Position numbers and translations under genes: made by a program
Origin: an uncultured Spirochaetaceae bacterium
GTDB taxonomy: Bacteria > Spirochaetota > Spirochaetia > Sphaerochaetales > Sphaerochaetaceae
Assembly: GCA_944389975.1 (NCBI GenBank)
Contig: CALXOH010000016.1
Location: 62,001-126,000 of the forward strand
Length of the DNA: 64,000 nucleotides
Reading direction: 5' to 3'
The notes under the pieces: generated by a model
The model's input: only the letters and a program-made list of their open reading frames with translations
Database searches by the model: none
What the model was told of the DNA's origin: nothing
Shown here: positions 50,523-59,323 of the stretch, piece after piece
Position numbering within the stretch: position 1 is the first letter of the stretch
How the letters are laid out: each line of letters begins with the position of its first letter

Positions 50523-52880
50523 TCAAAGAACAAGCAAAAGCAAGGTATGTACTACAAACGCGACAACCCATGCAGTCACGCATTGGAATACCACTACGAA
50601 AAACGCCTGTAGTCCTCCTACTTCCCCTTTCACTGCGCTGATTGCAGCCACGCATGGCGTATAGAGGAGGGAGAAGACAAGGAATGTGAAGGCGCCCGGT
50701 AGTGTAAACAGCGTTCTGAGAGCCTCCGTCGTACCGCCAAGGAGAATAGTCAATGTACTTACTACGCTCTCCTTTGCAGTAAACCCTGTGATCAAAGCCG
50801 TGGAAATCCTCCAGTCATCAAATCCAAGTGGAGCGAATATCGGGGAGATGAACGATCCGATCATCGCAAGAAGGCTGTCCCGGGAATCGGAAACGACATT
50901 CAATCTCAAATCAAAGGTCTGAAGGAACCAGATGATCAACGTAGCTACGAATATGATCGTGAATGCACGCGTAATGAAGTCCTTCACTTTCTCCCAGATC
51001 AAATGAACGACGTTCGTCCATGAAGGGAAACGGTAATTCGGAAGTTCCATTACAAATGGAACAGGCTCGCCCTTGAATGCAGTCTTTCCAAGGATCACGG
51101 CATAAAGCAATCCGACTGCGATTCCGATGAAATACAGCAAAACCATCACCAACGCCCTATGCGAAGGGAAAAACGCCGCGGTAAATAGTGCATATATCGG
51201 AAGTTTTGCAGAACAGCTCATGAACGGAACCAAGAGCATCGTCATCTTCCTGTCCCTGTCTGAAGGAAGTGTGCGCGTTGCCATCACGGCAGGCACGGAA
51301 CATCCGAATCCGACAAGCATGGGAACGAAACTTCGTCCGGATAGTCCGAGCTTTCTAAGCATCTTGTCCATCACGAATGCTATACGCGCCATGTACCCCG
51401 TATCCTCCAGGATAGAAAGGAAGAAGAACAACACCACGATGTAAGGCATGAAGCTCAATACCGATCCAACCCCTGTGAATACGCCGTCGACCACAAGTGA
51501 TTTGACTACAGGATTGAGACCGAATGCGGTAAGACCGGAGTCAACCAATTCCGTCGCCTTTCCTATCAGAAACTCCAGAAGCCCGGAGAGTACCCCTCCA
51601 ACCGGTCCGAACGTAAGGTAGAATGCAATACCCATTACGAGTGCAAACATCGGAATGGCTGTATGCTTTCCTGTCAATACCTTGTCGAGTTTCACGCTCC
51701 TCAGATGTTCCTTGCTCTCATGTGGACGGACTACGCAAAGCTGACAGAGTGTATCAATGAATAGGAAACGCATATCGGCTATCGCAGCCATCCTGTCCTT
51801 TCCCCCTTCATCCTCCATCTGCTTCAGAATGTGCTCTATCATCTCCTTCTCGTTTCCGTCGAGACCCAAAGTATCCATCATCCCAGAATCCCCGTCTGCA
51901 ATGCTCGTTGCAGCAAAGCGTACGGGATACCCTTTCTCTTCCGCATGGTCGGAAATAAGGTGCGTTATCGCATGGATCGCACGATGGACTGCACCTTTGT
52001 CCTCCCCTCCTTCGGGGAGGCAGAAATCGGAACGCCTGGGCACGCTCCCTGTCTCTGCAACGTTCAATGCGTGAGCTATCAACTCCTCGATGCCCTCGTT
52101 CTTGCTTGCACTGATCGGAACTACAGGAACACCCAGTGAGTTTTCAAGCTCGTTTATTCCAATGGTTCCCCCGTTCTCCCTGACTTCATCCATCATATTC
52201 AGTGCAATAACCATCGGAATGCCCAGTTCCATCAATTCGGTGGTAAGAAATAGATTGCGTTCTATATTCGTTGCATCGATTATGTTGATTATCCCATCGG
52301 GTCTGGAGTCGAGAAGGAAATCCCTGGTTACCTTTTCCTCAGGACTGTAGGGAGACAGGGAGTATATACCGGGCAGGTCGGTCACCATCATCCTTGACTC
52401 CTCTCCCCGCACATATCCATCTTTCCGGGATACGGTAACACCCGGGAAGTTTCCAACGTGCTGGTTGCTTCCGGTCAGCTGATTGAAAAGCGTAGTCTTT
52501 CCGCAGTTCTGGTTTCCGACAAGCGCAAACGACAAAAGCTCTCCGGAGCGTATCGTCTTTTTCCTTCTTCTTCCATCGGATTCACCCATCATCGGATGCA
52601 CCACGGCATCGACATACCGCTTCTTGACATCTGCAGGTATCTCATGCATGTCATGCACGTTTGAAATCGTTATGTGGAATGCATCATCTTTACGTATCGT
52701 GAGTTCGTATCCGCGTACCCTGATCTCCAGCGGATCCCCCATCGGGGCTATCTTCATCAATGTAACTTCAGTTCCAGGGGTAAGCCCCATCTCCAATATG
52801 TGTTTTCTAAGTGCGATATCAGGTGTATCGACATCAAGAATGACCGCATCCTTACCTACGGCCAGTTCAGATAACTTCAT
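50523..52880 (-). CDS. feoB: Ferrous iron transporter, FeoA-FeoB fusion
   Basis: Residues 1-75 are a complete FeoA (SH3-like) domain (KLSELAVGKDAVILDV, HILEMGLTPGTEV). After a linker the protein continues as FeoB: G-domain motifs GNQNCGKTTLFNQLTG, DLPG and NMMDE, then a helical spacer and about eight to ten membrane segments with FGCSVPAVMATRT, the Gate motif. The total of 785 residues is close to FeoB alone in E. coli (773), so the C-terminal cytoplasmic part is short. FeoB takes up Fe2+ across the inner membrane and FeoA modulates it. The start has GAGGG about 6 nt upstream. Fusion ensures stoichiometry; the upstream repeat may be an iron operator. Confidence 0.96.
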   Translation of the reverse strand: MKLSELAVGKDAVILDVDTPDIALRKHILEMGLTPGTEVTLMKIAPMGDPLEIRVRGYELTIRKDDAFHITISNVHDMHEIPADVKKRYVDAVVHPMMGESDGRRRKKTIRSGELLSFALVGNQNCGKTTLFNQLTGSNQHVGNFPGVTVSRKDGYVRGEESRMMVTDLPGIYSLSPYSPEEKVTRDFLLDSRPDGIINIIDATNIERNLFLTTELMELGIPMVIALNMMDEVRENGGTIGINELENSLGVPVVPISASKNEGIEELIAHALNVAETGSVPRRSDFCLPEGGEDKGAVHRAIHAITHLISDHAEEKGYPVRFAATSIADGDSGMMDTLGLDGNEKEMIEHILKQMEDEGGKDRMAAIADMRFLFIDTLCQLCVVRPHESKEHLRSVKLDKVLTGKHTAIPMFALVMGIAFYLTFGPVGGVLSGLLEFLIGKATELVDSGLTAFGLNPVVKSLVVDGVFTGVGSVLSFMPYIVVLFFFLSILEDTGYMARIAFVMDKMLRKLGLSGRSFVPMLVGFGCSVPAVMATRTLPSDRDRKMTMLLVPFMSCSAKLPIYALFTAAFFPSHRALVMVLLYFIGIAVGLLYAVILGKTAFKGEPVPFVMELPNYRFPSWTNVVHLIWEKVKDFITRAFTIIFVATLIIWFLQTFDLRLNVVSDSRDSLLAMIGSFISPIFAPLGFDDWRISTALITGFTAKESVVSTLTILLGGTTEALRTLFTLPGAFTFLVFSLLYTPCVAAISAVKGEVGGLQAFFVVVFQCVTAWVVAFVVHTLLLLVL

Positions 52881-52898
52881 ATCAATCCCTCTTTGTGC

Positions 52899-52951
52899 AT
52901 ATTAAATTTTTCGATAAATCTATATCAATAGAGCAATATAAATTTTTCGAT
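52899..52951 (-). promoter_or_regulatory. feoAB promoter with two copies of an operator-like box
   Basis: ATCGAAAAATTTA (minus strand) occurs twice, at 52939-52951 and 52903-52915, 36 nt apart, with the similarity extending to a following TAT and TGC. Between and across them lies a promoter, TTGATA (52923-52928), 18 nt, TAATAT (52899-52904). The distal copy is just upstream of the -35 and the proximal copy runs into the -10. A transcription factor binding both copies could control feoAB; iron control (Fur or DtxR type) is inferred from the gene. Confidence 0.6.
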
Positions 52952-53068
52952 CTCTCAATCTACAAGAAATTACGATCAAGCGCATTATTCGTAAATACGG
53001 CAGATGATATATGTGCAATAAAAGAAAAAAATAAGGAAGAATGATGATTGAGTACTGATGGACTGTTT

Positions 53069-53106
53069 GAAAAAAATATCCTTCAGCCGATTGTCAGCAG
53101 AAGGAT
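53069..53106 (-). terminator. Terminator of the tRNA-Leu transcript
   Basis: On the minus strand ATCCTTC/GAAGGAT encloses an inner GCTG/CGGC stem with a 5-nt loop; TATTTTTTTC follows. It begins 8 nt after the tRNA end. Confidence 0.8.
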
Positions 53107-53113
53107 TACTTAG

Positions 53114-53197
53114 TGCGGTCGACTGGACTTGAACCAGCATAGCCTTTCGACCACTAGCACCTCAAGCTAGCGTGTCTACCAATTCCACCACGACCGC
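53114..53197 (-). tRNA. tRNA-Leu (anticodon GAG)
   Basis: An 84-nt class II tRNA on the minus strand: acceptor GCGGTCG/CGACCGC with discriminator A, D arm with GGTAGACACG, anticodon arm CTAGC/GCTAG with loop TTGAGGT (anticodon GAG), a variable arm (TGGTCGAAAGGCTA region) and T arm CTGG-TTCAAGT-CCAG. CCA is not encoded. It reads CUC and CUU codons. Confidence 0.95.
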
Positions 53198-53219
53198 AAC
53201 TTTGTCATTGCACTTTGGT

Positions 53220-53248
53220 ATTGTGCATGCTTTGCCGAAACGGGTCAA
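53220..53248 (-). promoter_or_regulatory. Possible promoter of tRNA-Leu
   Basis: On the minus strand TTGACC (53243-53248) and CACAAT (53220-53225) are separated by 17 nt, about 23 nt before the tRNA. The -35 is good and the -10 has two mismatches. Confidence 0.5.
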
Positions 53249-53251
53249 GCA

Positions 53252-53284
53252 CTTTGGAAAAATATTTTAAAAATTTTTCCAAAG
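53252..53284. repeat. Perfect 12-bp inverted repeat downstream of asnA
   Basis: CTTTGGAAAAAT (53252-53263) and ATTTTTCCAAAG (53273-53284) pair fully around ATTTTAAAA. It is 14 nt past the asnA stop and 3 nt upstream of the tRNA-Leu -35. It could end asnA transcription, although no U-run follows the stem, or act as an operator. A direct repeat GCACTTTGG occurs at 53250-53257 region and again at about 53210. Confidence 0.55.
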
Positions 53285-53297
53285 TTGCAACCACCTG

Positions 53298-54323
53298 TTA
53301 AAAGAGGAATACGCCTTTCTTCTCTGCTTCCGTCCTCTCCTCCTGAGACCATACGGATGCCTGCACTTCCCCTATGTGGCACTTTTTCAAAAGGAACATG
53401 CAAAGCCTCGACTGCCCTATTCCTCCCCCTATCGTGTTCGGAAATTCTCCGTCAAGAAGCCTCTTATGCCAGTAGAGGTTCTTCCTCTCATCCATCCTCT
53501 TCTCTTCAAGCTGCCTTATAAGCGCATCGCGATCAACACGGATGCCCATGCTCGAAAGCTCAAGGCTGTCCTGACGCACATCATCCCAAACTATGATGTC
53601 TCCATTAAGTCCCTTGTAGCCGTCATCATTCTCACTCGACCAGTCATCATAGTCAGGGGCACGAAGGGAATGCACTTCCCCGTTGGAGAGTTTTCCCCCG
53701 ATTCCGATGATGAATACAGCTCCGAACTCTTTTGCAGCCCTCTTCTCCCGTTCTTCGCTTGACAGTCCCGGGTACATCTTCAAAAGCTCTTCCGAATGGA
53801 CGAACGTTATCTCTTCCGGAAGCGTGTCGTGTATCGCAGGGTACATCTCCTCCAAAAGGAATGCAGTCCTCTTGATCGCACCATATATTCCCCTTACAGC
53901 CTTTTTCAGGTATCCGAGGTTGCGATCCTCCTTGCCGATTACTTTCTCCCAATCCCACTGGTCTACGTAAACGGAATGGATCTCGTCAACCTTGTCATCC
54001 GGGCGAAGAGCGTTCATATCGGTATATATGCCCCTGCCTGCGGGATAGTGGTAATCTGCAAGCGCCATCCTCTTCCACTTCGCAAGCGATTGTACGATCT
54101 CCATCTCTTTCCCGCCGAGGGCGAGAACATGGAATGAAACGGGTTTCTCAACTCCGTTCAAATCGTCGTTGATCCCGCTTCCCGATGGAACGAACAACGG
54201 ACTTGTGATCCTGCTGAGTCTCAATTCCCCTGAGAGTTCCTTTTCGAATATATCCTTTGCAGCTTTTATCGCCTTCTCGGTATCATGGATGTTCAAAACC
54301 GATTTATAACCATCTTTGATCAT
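53298..54323 (-). CDS. asnA: Aspartate--ammonia ligase (asparagine synthetase A)
   Basis: AsnA makes asparagine from aspartate, ammonia and ATP, and is related to class II aminoacyl-tRNA synthetases. The product of about 341 residues fits the family (330). Motifs: LRLSRITSPLFV, VDQWDWEKVI, and NTIGGGIGQSRLCMFLLKKCHIGEVQ at the end. The ATG at 54323 has GGAG 8 nt upstream; a TTG six codons earlier is less likely. It supplies asparagine for AsnS, which is encoded 5 kb away. Confidence 0.96.
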   Translation of the reverse strand: MIKDGYKSVLNIHDTEKAIKAAKDIFEKELSGELRLSRITSPLFVPSGSGINDDLNGVEKPVSFHVLALGGKEMEIVQSLAKWKRMALADYHYPAGRGIYTDMNALRPDDKVDEIHSVYVDQWDWEKVIGKEDRNLGYLKKAVRGIYGAIKRTAFLLEEMYPAIHDTLPEEITFVHSEELLKMYPGLSSEEREKRAAKEFGAVFIIGIGGKLSNGEVHSLRAPDYDDWSSENDDGYKGLNGDIIVWDDVRQDSLELSSMGIRVDRDALIRQLEEKRMDERKNLYWHKRLLDGEFPNTIGGGIGQSRLCMFLLKKCHIGEVQASVWSQEERTEAEKKGVFLF

Positions 54324-54410
54324 ATCTTCATCTCCAAGCAAAATTAAAATACATGATCGAATAAACGCTTAGTATTGTCAAAAGGGTAGATATCCAAATA
54401 TCATCAAGGC

Positions 54411-54842
54411 ATGGGGAAAAAATCAAGTTTTATCAACGAATTCAGGAAATTCATAGCAAGAGGCAATGTCCTTGACCTTGCTATAGGCGTTGTAATAGGA
54501 GCTGCATTCGGCCAGATCACGACAAGTCTGGTAAACGACATCATCATGCCTCCGCTCGGGCTTTTGCTCGGCGGGATCGATTTCAGCTCTATGAAAGTCG
54601 TATTGAAAGCTGCGACTGAGGAGACGGCAGAGGTTGCAATCCGCTACGGCCTTTTGGTCAATGCGATAATAAACTTCCTCGTGATCTCACTTGCGATCTT
54701 CGTATTCATTCGCACTATGAACAAGATACAGGAGAAAACAAAGAAGGAAGAGGAAGCTTTGGAAGCCCAGGCTCCTCCGAAGAAGAGCAACGAAGAAGTG
54801 CTTCTTGAAGAGATAAGGGATATCCTTAAGGAAAAGAAGTGA
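54411..54842 (+). CDS. mscL: Large-conductance mechanosensitive channel
   Basis: MscL opens on membrane tension to release solutes during osmotic downshock. The 143-residue protein begins KKSSFINEFRKFIARGNVLDLAIGVVIGAAFGQI, whose FARGNV-type segment and first helix are diagnostic. A second helix (VNAIINFLVISLAIFVFI) and a C-terminal charged helix with SNEEVLLEEIRDILKEK follow. Ends 4 nt before a bidirectional terminator. Confidence 0.96.
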   Translation: MGKKSSFINEFRKFIARGNVLDLAIGVVIGAAFGQITTSLVNDIIMPPLGLLLGGIDFSSMKVVLKAATEETAEVAIRYGLLVNAIINFLVISLAIFVFIRTMNKIQEKTKKEEEALEAQAPPKKSNEEVLLEEIRDILKEKK

Positions 54843-54846
54843 AAAC

Positions 54847-54862
54847 GGGGGCGCCTGCCCCC
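54847..54862. terminator. Bidirectional terminator between mscL and the DJ-1 family gene
   Basis: GGGGGC-GCCT-GCCCCC is a six-pair GC stem with a 4-nt loop, between the converging stops of mscL (54842) and the DJ-1 gene (54869). On the plus strand ATTTCTTC follows and on the minus strand GTTTTC follows, both only modest U-tracts. Confidence 0.7.
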
Positions 54863-54868
54863 ATTTCT

Positions 54869-55453
54869 TCACTCTTCAAAATCATCGTATCCGTCTTCTC
54901 CGCCCGGAACGATCTCATCGTATATCTCGTCCGCTTTCTCACCGCCCAATAGGTAAGAGACAATCTCCAATGCCATGTCAGGTGCATAGCCGACGGACAT
55001 TCCGGTTATTATATTCCCGTCGACAACCACCCCCGAGTCGATGAAATCCCTCTTCTTCGAATATTTCTCACATCCCGGATAGCATGTTGCATCCCTCCCG
55101 TCGAGGATCATCAGGTTGGCAAGCACAACAGAAGGGGATGCGCATATTGCACTCACGAGGCGCCCTTCCGCGTTCATCCTCAGTATCATCTCGTTAAGCG
55201 CCCAGCACTGCGAGAGGTTGACAGCCCCCGGCATTCCACCGGGAAGTAACACCCCGTCAGGAAGCTCCGCGCCCAGTTCTCCGATGCTTCTTTCTGCAAG
55301 AACCTTCACTCCGTGGCTCGAGACCACGAGTTTCTCTTCCGTAATCGAGACCAACGTCACCTCGATCCCTGCCCTTCTCATGATGTCAACGGGGATTACA
55401 GCCTCCCCCTCCTCAAAACCATCTGCAAGGAATACGTATACGCTCTTACTCAT
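54869..55453 (-). CDS. DJ-1/PfpI-family protein
   Basis: The 194-residue product starts SKSVYVFLADGFEEGEAVIPVDIMRRAGIEVTLVS, typical of DJ-1/YajL proteins. The nucleophilic Cys is in AICASPSVVL, and Glu in FEEGEA is the partner acid. DJ-1 proteins are linked to protection from reactive carbonyls and oxidants; the exact reaction is debated. The C-terminal tail is acidic. Its start overlaps the DAHP synthase stop by 8 nt, so the two are co-expressed. Confidence 0.92.
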   Translation of the reverse strand: MSKSVYVFLADGFEEGEAVIPVDIMRRAGIEVTLVSITEEKLVVSSHGVKVLAERSIGELGAELPDGVLLPGGMPGAVNLSQCWALNEMILRMNAEGRLVSAICASPSVVLANLMILDGRDATCYPGCEKYSKKRDFIDSGVVVDGNIITGMSVGYAPDMALEIVSYLLGGEKADEIYDEIVPGGEDGYDDFEE

Positions 55454-56525
55454 CCTTATCCTCCTTTTCCAATTTGCTTTTCCTCAATACATCCGCAGCA
55501 TGCTCCATGATCCTCTCAGTCTCATCCCATCCTATGCATCCGTCCGTGACAGACACGCCGTAACGTAGGGATGAAGAAGAGTCGGATATCTTCTGGGATC
55601 CCTCGAAAAGGTTCGACTCGAGCATGAAACCTTTTATGTACGGACTAGAGAGGGTCACTTGCTCGATGACATTCCTCAATACCCGCTTCTGCCTCTTGTA
55701 GTCCTTCTTGGAATTCGCGTGCGAGCAGTCGATGATGATCGAAGGAAGAAGCCCCCTTTTATTCATCTCATCCCCCGCCTCTTCAACTACATCCTCGTAG
55801 TAGTTCGGGCCGTCATCCCCACCGCGCATTATAAGGTGGGCGTATTCGTTTCCACTTGTGTGGAAGACGCTGCACTGCCCGTCCTTGTTCACACCGATAA
55901 ACGACGCAGGGCAGTTCGCGCTCTTAATGGCATTCAGTGCGTTTGTTATATCCCCGCTGGTGGAGTTCTTGAAACCAACAGGCACCGACAGCCCCGACGC
56001 GAGGTTCCTATGTACCTGGCTTTCGGTTGTGCGCGCCCCTATACTCGACCAGCTCATCAACACGTCCGTGTACTGCGGGATTATCGGGTCCAGAACTTCG
56101 CACCCCAAAGGCAAGCCAAGCGATGCAATATCCAGTAATAGTTTCCTTGCAACCTGAACACCCTTTGGAATGTTGTAACTTCCATCCATGTCCGGGTCCA
56201 GTATCAAGCCTTTCCATCCCGTAGTAGTACGCGGCTTCTCGAAATATGTCCTCATGACGATGAAGAAAACATCGGAAAGCTTCTCTGAAAGGCCCTTCAG
56301 TTTCGTTGCGTACTCGATTGCAGCCTTCGGATCGTGTATGCTGCACGGCCCGACGATCGCAAGAAGCCTGGTATCCCTGCCACTGAGTATATTTCCGATC
56401 GTTTCCCTGAAACCGTCTATCATCTTCATGACAGACGGGCTTACAGGGTACATCTCCTCTATCTTTCCCGGAGCAAGCAGAGCTTCGACTCCGGTTATCC
56501 TCTTGTCGTTTCCTATATTTTCCAT
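55446..56525 (-). CDS. aroF: 3-deoxy-7-phosphoheptulonate synthase, class I (DAHP synthase)
   Basis: DAHP synthase joins PEP and erythrose 4-phosphate, the first step of the shikimate pathway. The 359-residue protein is of the AroF/G/H type: LAIVGPCSIHDPKAAIEYA, RTYFEKPRTTTGWKGLI, ARTTESQVHRNLASGLSVPVGFKNSTSGD, and IDCSHANSKKDYKRQ with metal-binding His. Which aromatic amino acid feeds back on it cannot be read from the sequence, so the symbol is only a family label. It precedes and overlaps the DJ-1 gene. Confidence 0.95.
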   Translation of the reverse strand: MENIGNDKRITGVEALLAPGKIEEMYPVSPSVMKMIDGFRETIGNILSGRDTRLLAIVGPCSIHDPKAAIEYATKLKGLSEKLSDVFFIVMRTYFEKPRTTTGWKGLILDPDMDGSYNIPKGVQVARKLLLDIASLGLPLGCEVLDPIIPQYTDVLMSWSSIGARTTESQVHRNLASGLSVPVGFKNSTSGDITNALNAIKSANCPASFIGVNKDGQCSVFHTSGNEYAHLIMRGGDDGPNYYEDVVEEAGDEMNKRGLLPSIIIDCSHANSKKDYKRQKRVLRNVIEQVTLSSPYIKGFMLESNLFEGSQKISDSSSSLRYGVSVTDGCIGWDETERIMEHAADVLRKSKLEKEDKDE

Positions 56526-56570
56526 GCCAAGATTATAAAAGCGTGGAAAAGATTAAAAAAGAGGTTTTCC

Positions 56571-58352
56571 CTACTCCTTTTTCTTCTTCGGATATAGAAA
56601 CCTTTTGATCTTCTGGGTCGGCGTACGGTCAAACGGTTCCTCCTGAAGCTCCGTTTCGCTTAATCGCGAATACGATGAGAGCTGGCTGTTGAGGCTCTTC
56701 TTCATCGACGCGACGTACTTCACCGCCTCTTTCTTCGCTTCATCCACGCTGATCTTCAGGTTCTTGCTCATAAGCTCTATGTCGATTCTTATGAGTGCAA
56801 GGAGTCCTCCGTCCTCAGGAACCACCAATGACTCTGCAACATACTCCTGGTTGTTTATCAAACTCTCGATCGACTCGGGGTAGATGTTTTCCCCGCTCGG
56901 TCCGAGGATCATCGTCTTCACCCTTCCCCTGATTGAGAGTCGCCCCTTCTTGTCAAAGTATCCCAAATCCCCGGTCTTGAAGTAGCCATCGGGGGTGAAC
57001 GAGTCCTTGTTGAGCTCTTCGTTCTTGTAATACCCCTTGGTTACGTTCGGTCCCTTGACCGCGATCTCCCCGACCCCCTCCTGGTTCTTGTCGAGCAAAA
57101 TCACATCGTCATCGCTTACAACAGGCCCGATGAAAGACGGGGAATGCCCGCTTTTTTTAGTATTGCACCCTGCGATGAGAGGACTTGTCTCGGTAAGCCC
57201 GTACCCGATCGAATATGGGAATGATGCCTTGTAGAGGAACTTCTCGACTTCAGCGTCCAAAGGCGCACCCCCGATCCCGAAGAACTTGATTCTTCCCCCG
57301 AACGTGCTTTTAAGCTTTTTCCCGATCGTTCTATACACAAACGATGAGACGAACGGGTTCTTTGCAAGCTTTGCAATCTTCCCATCCCCCTTCAACTTCG
57401 GCGCAATCGCAGCCTTGTATACCTTTTCGATCAAGAGAGGAACTGTCAGCATTACGTGCGGGCGCACTTCAGATAGCGCAGGAAGCAGGATCGATACAGC
57501 CGGCGGCTTTCCCAGAAAGACGACTTCGAGACCCTGAAGGAGCACGAGAAGCTGCCCGATCGTAAACTCATACACGTGGCTCATCGGAAGAATCGAGAGA
57601 ACTTTGTTGCCCGGCTTGAGCTTGATATATACGTCCGTATTCAAATCAGCACACCTCAGGAGGTTCTTGTGACTAAGCACAACACCTTTGCTCTTTCCAG
57701 TTGTTCCCGATGTGTAGATTATAGAGGCAGTGTCATCCTCTTCCGGCTTGAAAGAGTCAAGATCCTTCTGATTTATCTTCCAATCCCTCATGGGAATGCC
57801 CGGTGTGGATGTAAAATCCAGAGGCTCCGGAATGCCGACTGACGTCGGAATGTGCACCAAATCATCGAGACGGAAAAGGGATAACCCTGTCTCCTTAATG
57901 CTCTCAAATACCTTCGGATACTGCTTTGAAAGGGAGGCAACACCCTTTGCCTCCGAATCTGAAAGTATTATCGCAACCTCTCTTTCGGAGAACTCAGGGA
58001 GTATGGGAACAGCTATCATCCCTATGTTCGTCAGCGCAACGTAAAAGAGCATCCAGTAGGGAGAGGAATCCCCTATTATCGCAACCTTGTCCCCTTTTTC
58101 AAACCCAAGCGAGATCAGATAGCTTGAGATGGCTTTCACCTGATGTGAGAACTGGAGGAACGTTATCTCGCTCCCGTCCTCCCGGAACACGCTGTACATC
58201 GTACGCCTCGGATAGCGCGATGCAATAACTTCATGGAAGTTACGGAATGTATATTCGGTCATGAACTTCATCTCAAGGCCGTCATTCCTCTTCACGGCCC
58301 TGCAGATCTTCTTGGTAACGACTTTCCTTTTTTCCTTCTTAGTCTTCTTCAT
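56571..58352 (-). CDS. AMP-dependent long-chain acyl-CoA synthetase-like ligase
   Basis: The product of about 593 residues is an ANL adenylate-forming enzyme. Motifs are IIYTSGTTGKSKGVVLSHKNL (P-loop), YGLTETSPLIAG, and GYFKTGDLGYFDKKGRLSIRGRVKTMIL, with the catalytic Lys near the C-terminus in RTPTQKIKRFLYPKK. It most likely activates fatty acids to acyl-CoA. The ATG at 58352 has AGGGG about 7 nt upstream; internal ATGs near 58271 and 58262 begin where family similarity starts. It overlaps the WalJ-like gene by 14 nt. Confidence 0.92.
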   Translation of the reverse strand: MKKTKKEKRKVVTKKICRAVKRNDGLEMKFMTEYTFRNFHEVIASRYPRRTMYSVFREDGSEITFLQFSHQVKAISSYLISLGFEKGDKVAIIGDSSPYWMLFYVALTNIGMIAVPILPEFSEREVAIILSDSEAKGVASLSKQYPKVFESIKETGLSLFRLDDLVHIPTSVGIPEPLDFTSTPGIPMRDWKINQKDLDSFKPEEDDTASIIYTSGTTGKSKGVVLSHKNLLRCADLNTDVYIKLKPGNKVLSILPMSHVYEFTIGQLLVLLQGLEVVFLGKPPAVSILLPALSEVRPHVMLTVPLLIEKVYKAAIAPKLKGDGKIAKLAKNPFVSSFVYRTIGKKLKSTFGGRIKFFGIGGAPLDAEVEKFLYKASFPYSIGYGLTETSPLIAGCNTKKSGHSPSFIGPVVSDDDVILLDKNQEGVGEIAVKGPNVTKGYYKNEELNKDSFTPDGYFKTGDLGYFDKKGRLSIRGRVKTMILGPSGENIYPESIESLINNQEYVAESLVVPEDGGLLALIRIDIELMSKNLKISVDEAKKEAVKYVASMKKSLNSQLSSYSRLSETELQEEPFDRTPTQKIKRFLYPKKKKE

Positions 58353-59118
58353 CAAGAACCCCTTTGTATGAATCACCTCTCTTCATCGCTTTCAAAAAGA
58401 TGCCGCTCGAGAGGTTTGAGTGCATCTCCTTTTCCACTATCGATACATCGTTGTTGTTTTCCGAGAGGTGCACGAAGATGCAGGTCGACCCCGCTTTTGC
58501 ATAGCGTTTTGCAAACGAGATCGCATCGCTATTCGACAAGTGCCCGTAGATCCCGTCGATCCTCTTTTTGAGTTTCGCATCGTACGGCCCGTTCTCAAGC
58601 ATATCAGCGTCGTAGTTCGCTTCAATGAAGTAAACGTCGTTGCCCTCTGCATAGGAGAATGCGTCCTCCGTGATCATCCCCGTGTCGGTCATGAGGAAAA
58701 TCCTATTATTACCGTGCCTTACAAGGTAGCCCGCGCTTCCCGGACTGTCGTGCATGGTTTTGAATGGCGTTACCGTAAAACTCCCGATCGCAATCTCCTC
58801 ATTGAAATCGTATTGTACCACGGGGCCGGTGATCCTCTGCTTCTCCAAAACAGTCTTGTTCATCTGGAATGCTACGCTTGACATATATACCGGCACTTCA
58901 GGGTGTTTCCGCTGGAACGTTCCAACCCCCTTCGAGTGATCGGGATGCAGATGCGTGAGGAATATGCACCTTACATCCTCGGGAGCGAATGAAAAGAGCG
59001 CCATCCTCTTTTCAAGCTGGGTGTTGCTTATACCCATGTCTATAAGAAACGAGTCATCTCCGTCGCTGAACGCATACGAATTGCCTGAACTTCCGCTTGC
59101 AAGTACCGCGTACTCCAA
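58339..59118 (-). CDS. MBL-fold hydrolase, WalJ/YycJ type
   Basis: The 259-residue metallo-beta-lactamase-fold protein starts EYAVLASGSSGNSYAF, the usual YycJ opening, with the intact HxHxDH motif in FLTHLHPDHSKG and later TDTGMITE and GHLSN motifs. WalJ proteins are linked to cell-wall and DNA-repair coordination in firmicutes; their substrate is uncertain. The TTG start at 59118 has GGAGG 9 nt upstream (59128-59132), while the longer open frame upstream lacks both a site and similarity. It precedes the acyl-CoA ligase. Confidence 0.88.
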   Translation of the reverse strand: MEYAVLASGSSGNSYAFSDGDDSFLIDMGISNTQLEKRMALFSFAPEDVRCIFLTHLHPDHSKGVGTFQRKHPEVPVYMSSVAFQMNKTVLEKQRITGPVVQYDFNEEIAIGSFTVTPFKTMHDSPGSAGYLVRHGNNRIFLMTDTGMITEDAFSYAEGNDVYFIEANYDADMLENGPYDAKLKKRIDGIYGHLSNSDAISFAKRYAKAGSTCIFVHLSENNNDVSIVEKEMHSNLSSGIFLKAMKRGDSYKGVLDEED

Positions 59119-59323
59119 ATTACTTGACCTCCACCGTGATATTATTCTCCACAAACCGTTGATCCTATGGATATTTCTCCCCATTGCAGGGATTTTCTGT
59201 CATTATATCCTGTATAGTTATATCTATCTATTGTTCTTATGGTACAGATTACTGTACTTTCAAGCCTCCGGTGTTGATTTTGCCAATGCATAATTGGAAT
59301 AATACTGAGAACAGGTGAAATAG

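Noticed and set aside
53140-53197. tRNA-Leu as a phage or island attachment site
   Set aside because: No integrase gene and no repeated tRNA 3' end were found within the window.
59119-59184. ATG-initiated longer form of the WalJ-like gene
   Set aside because: The family opening starts at the TTG at 59118, which has a perfect GGAGG at 9 nt; the upstream residues match nothing in the family.
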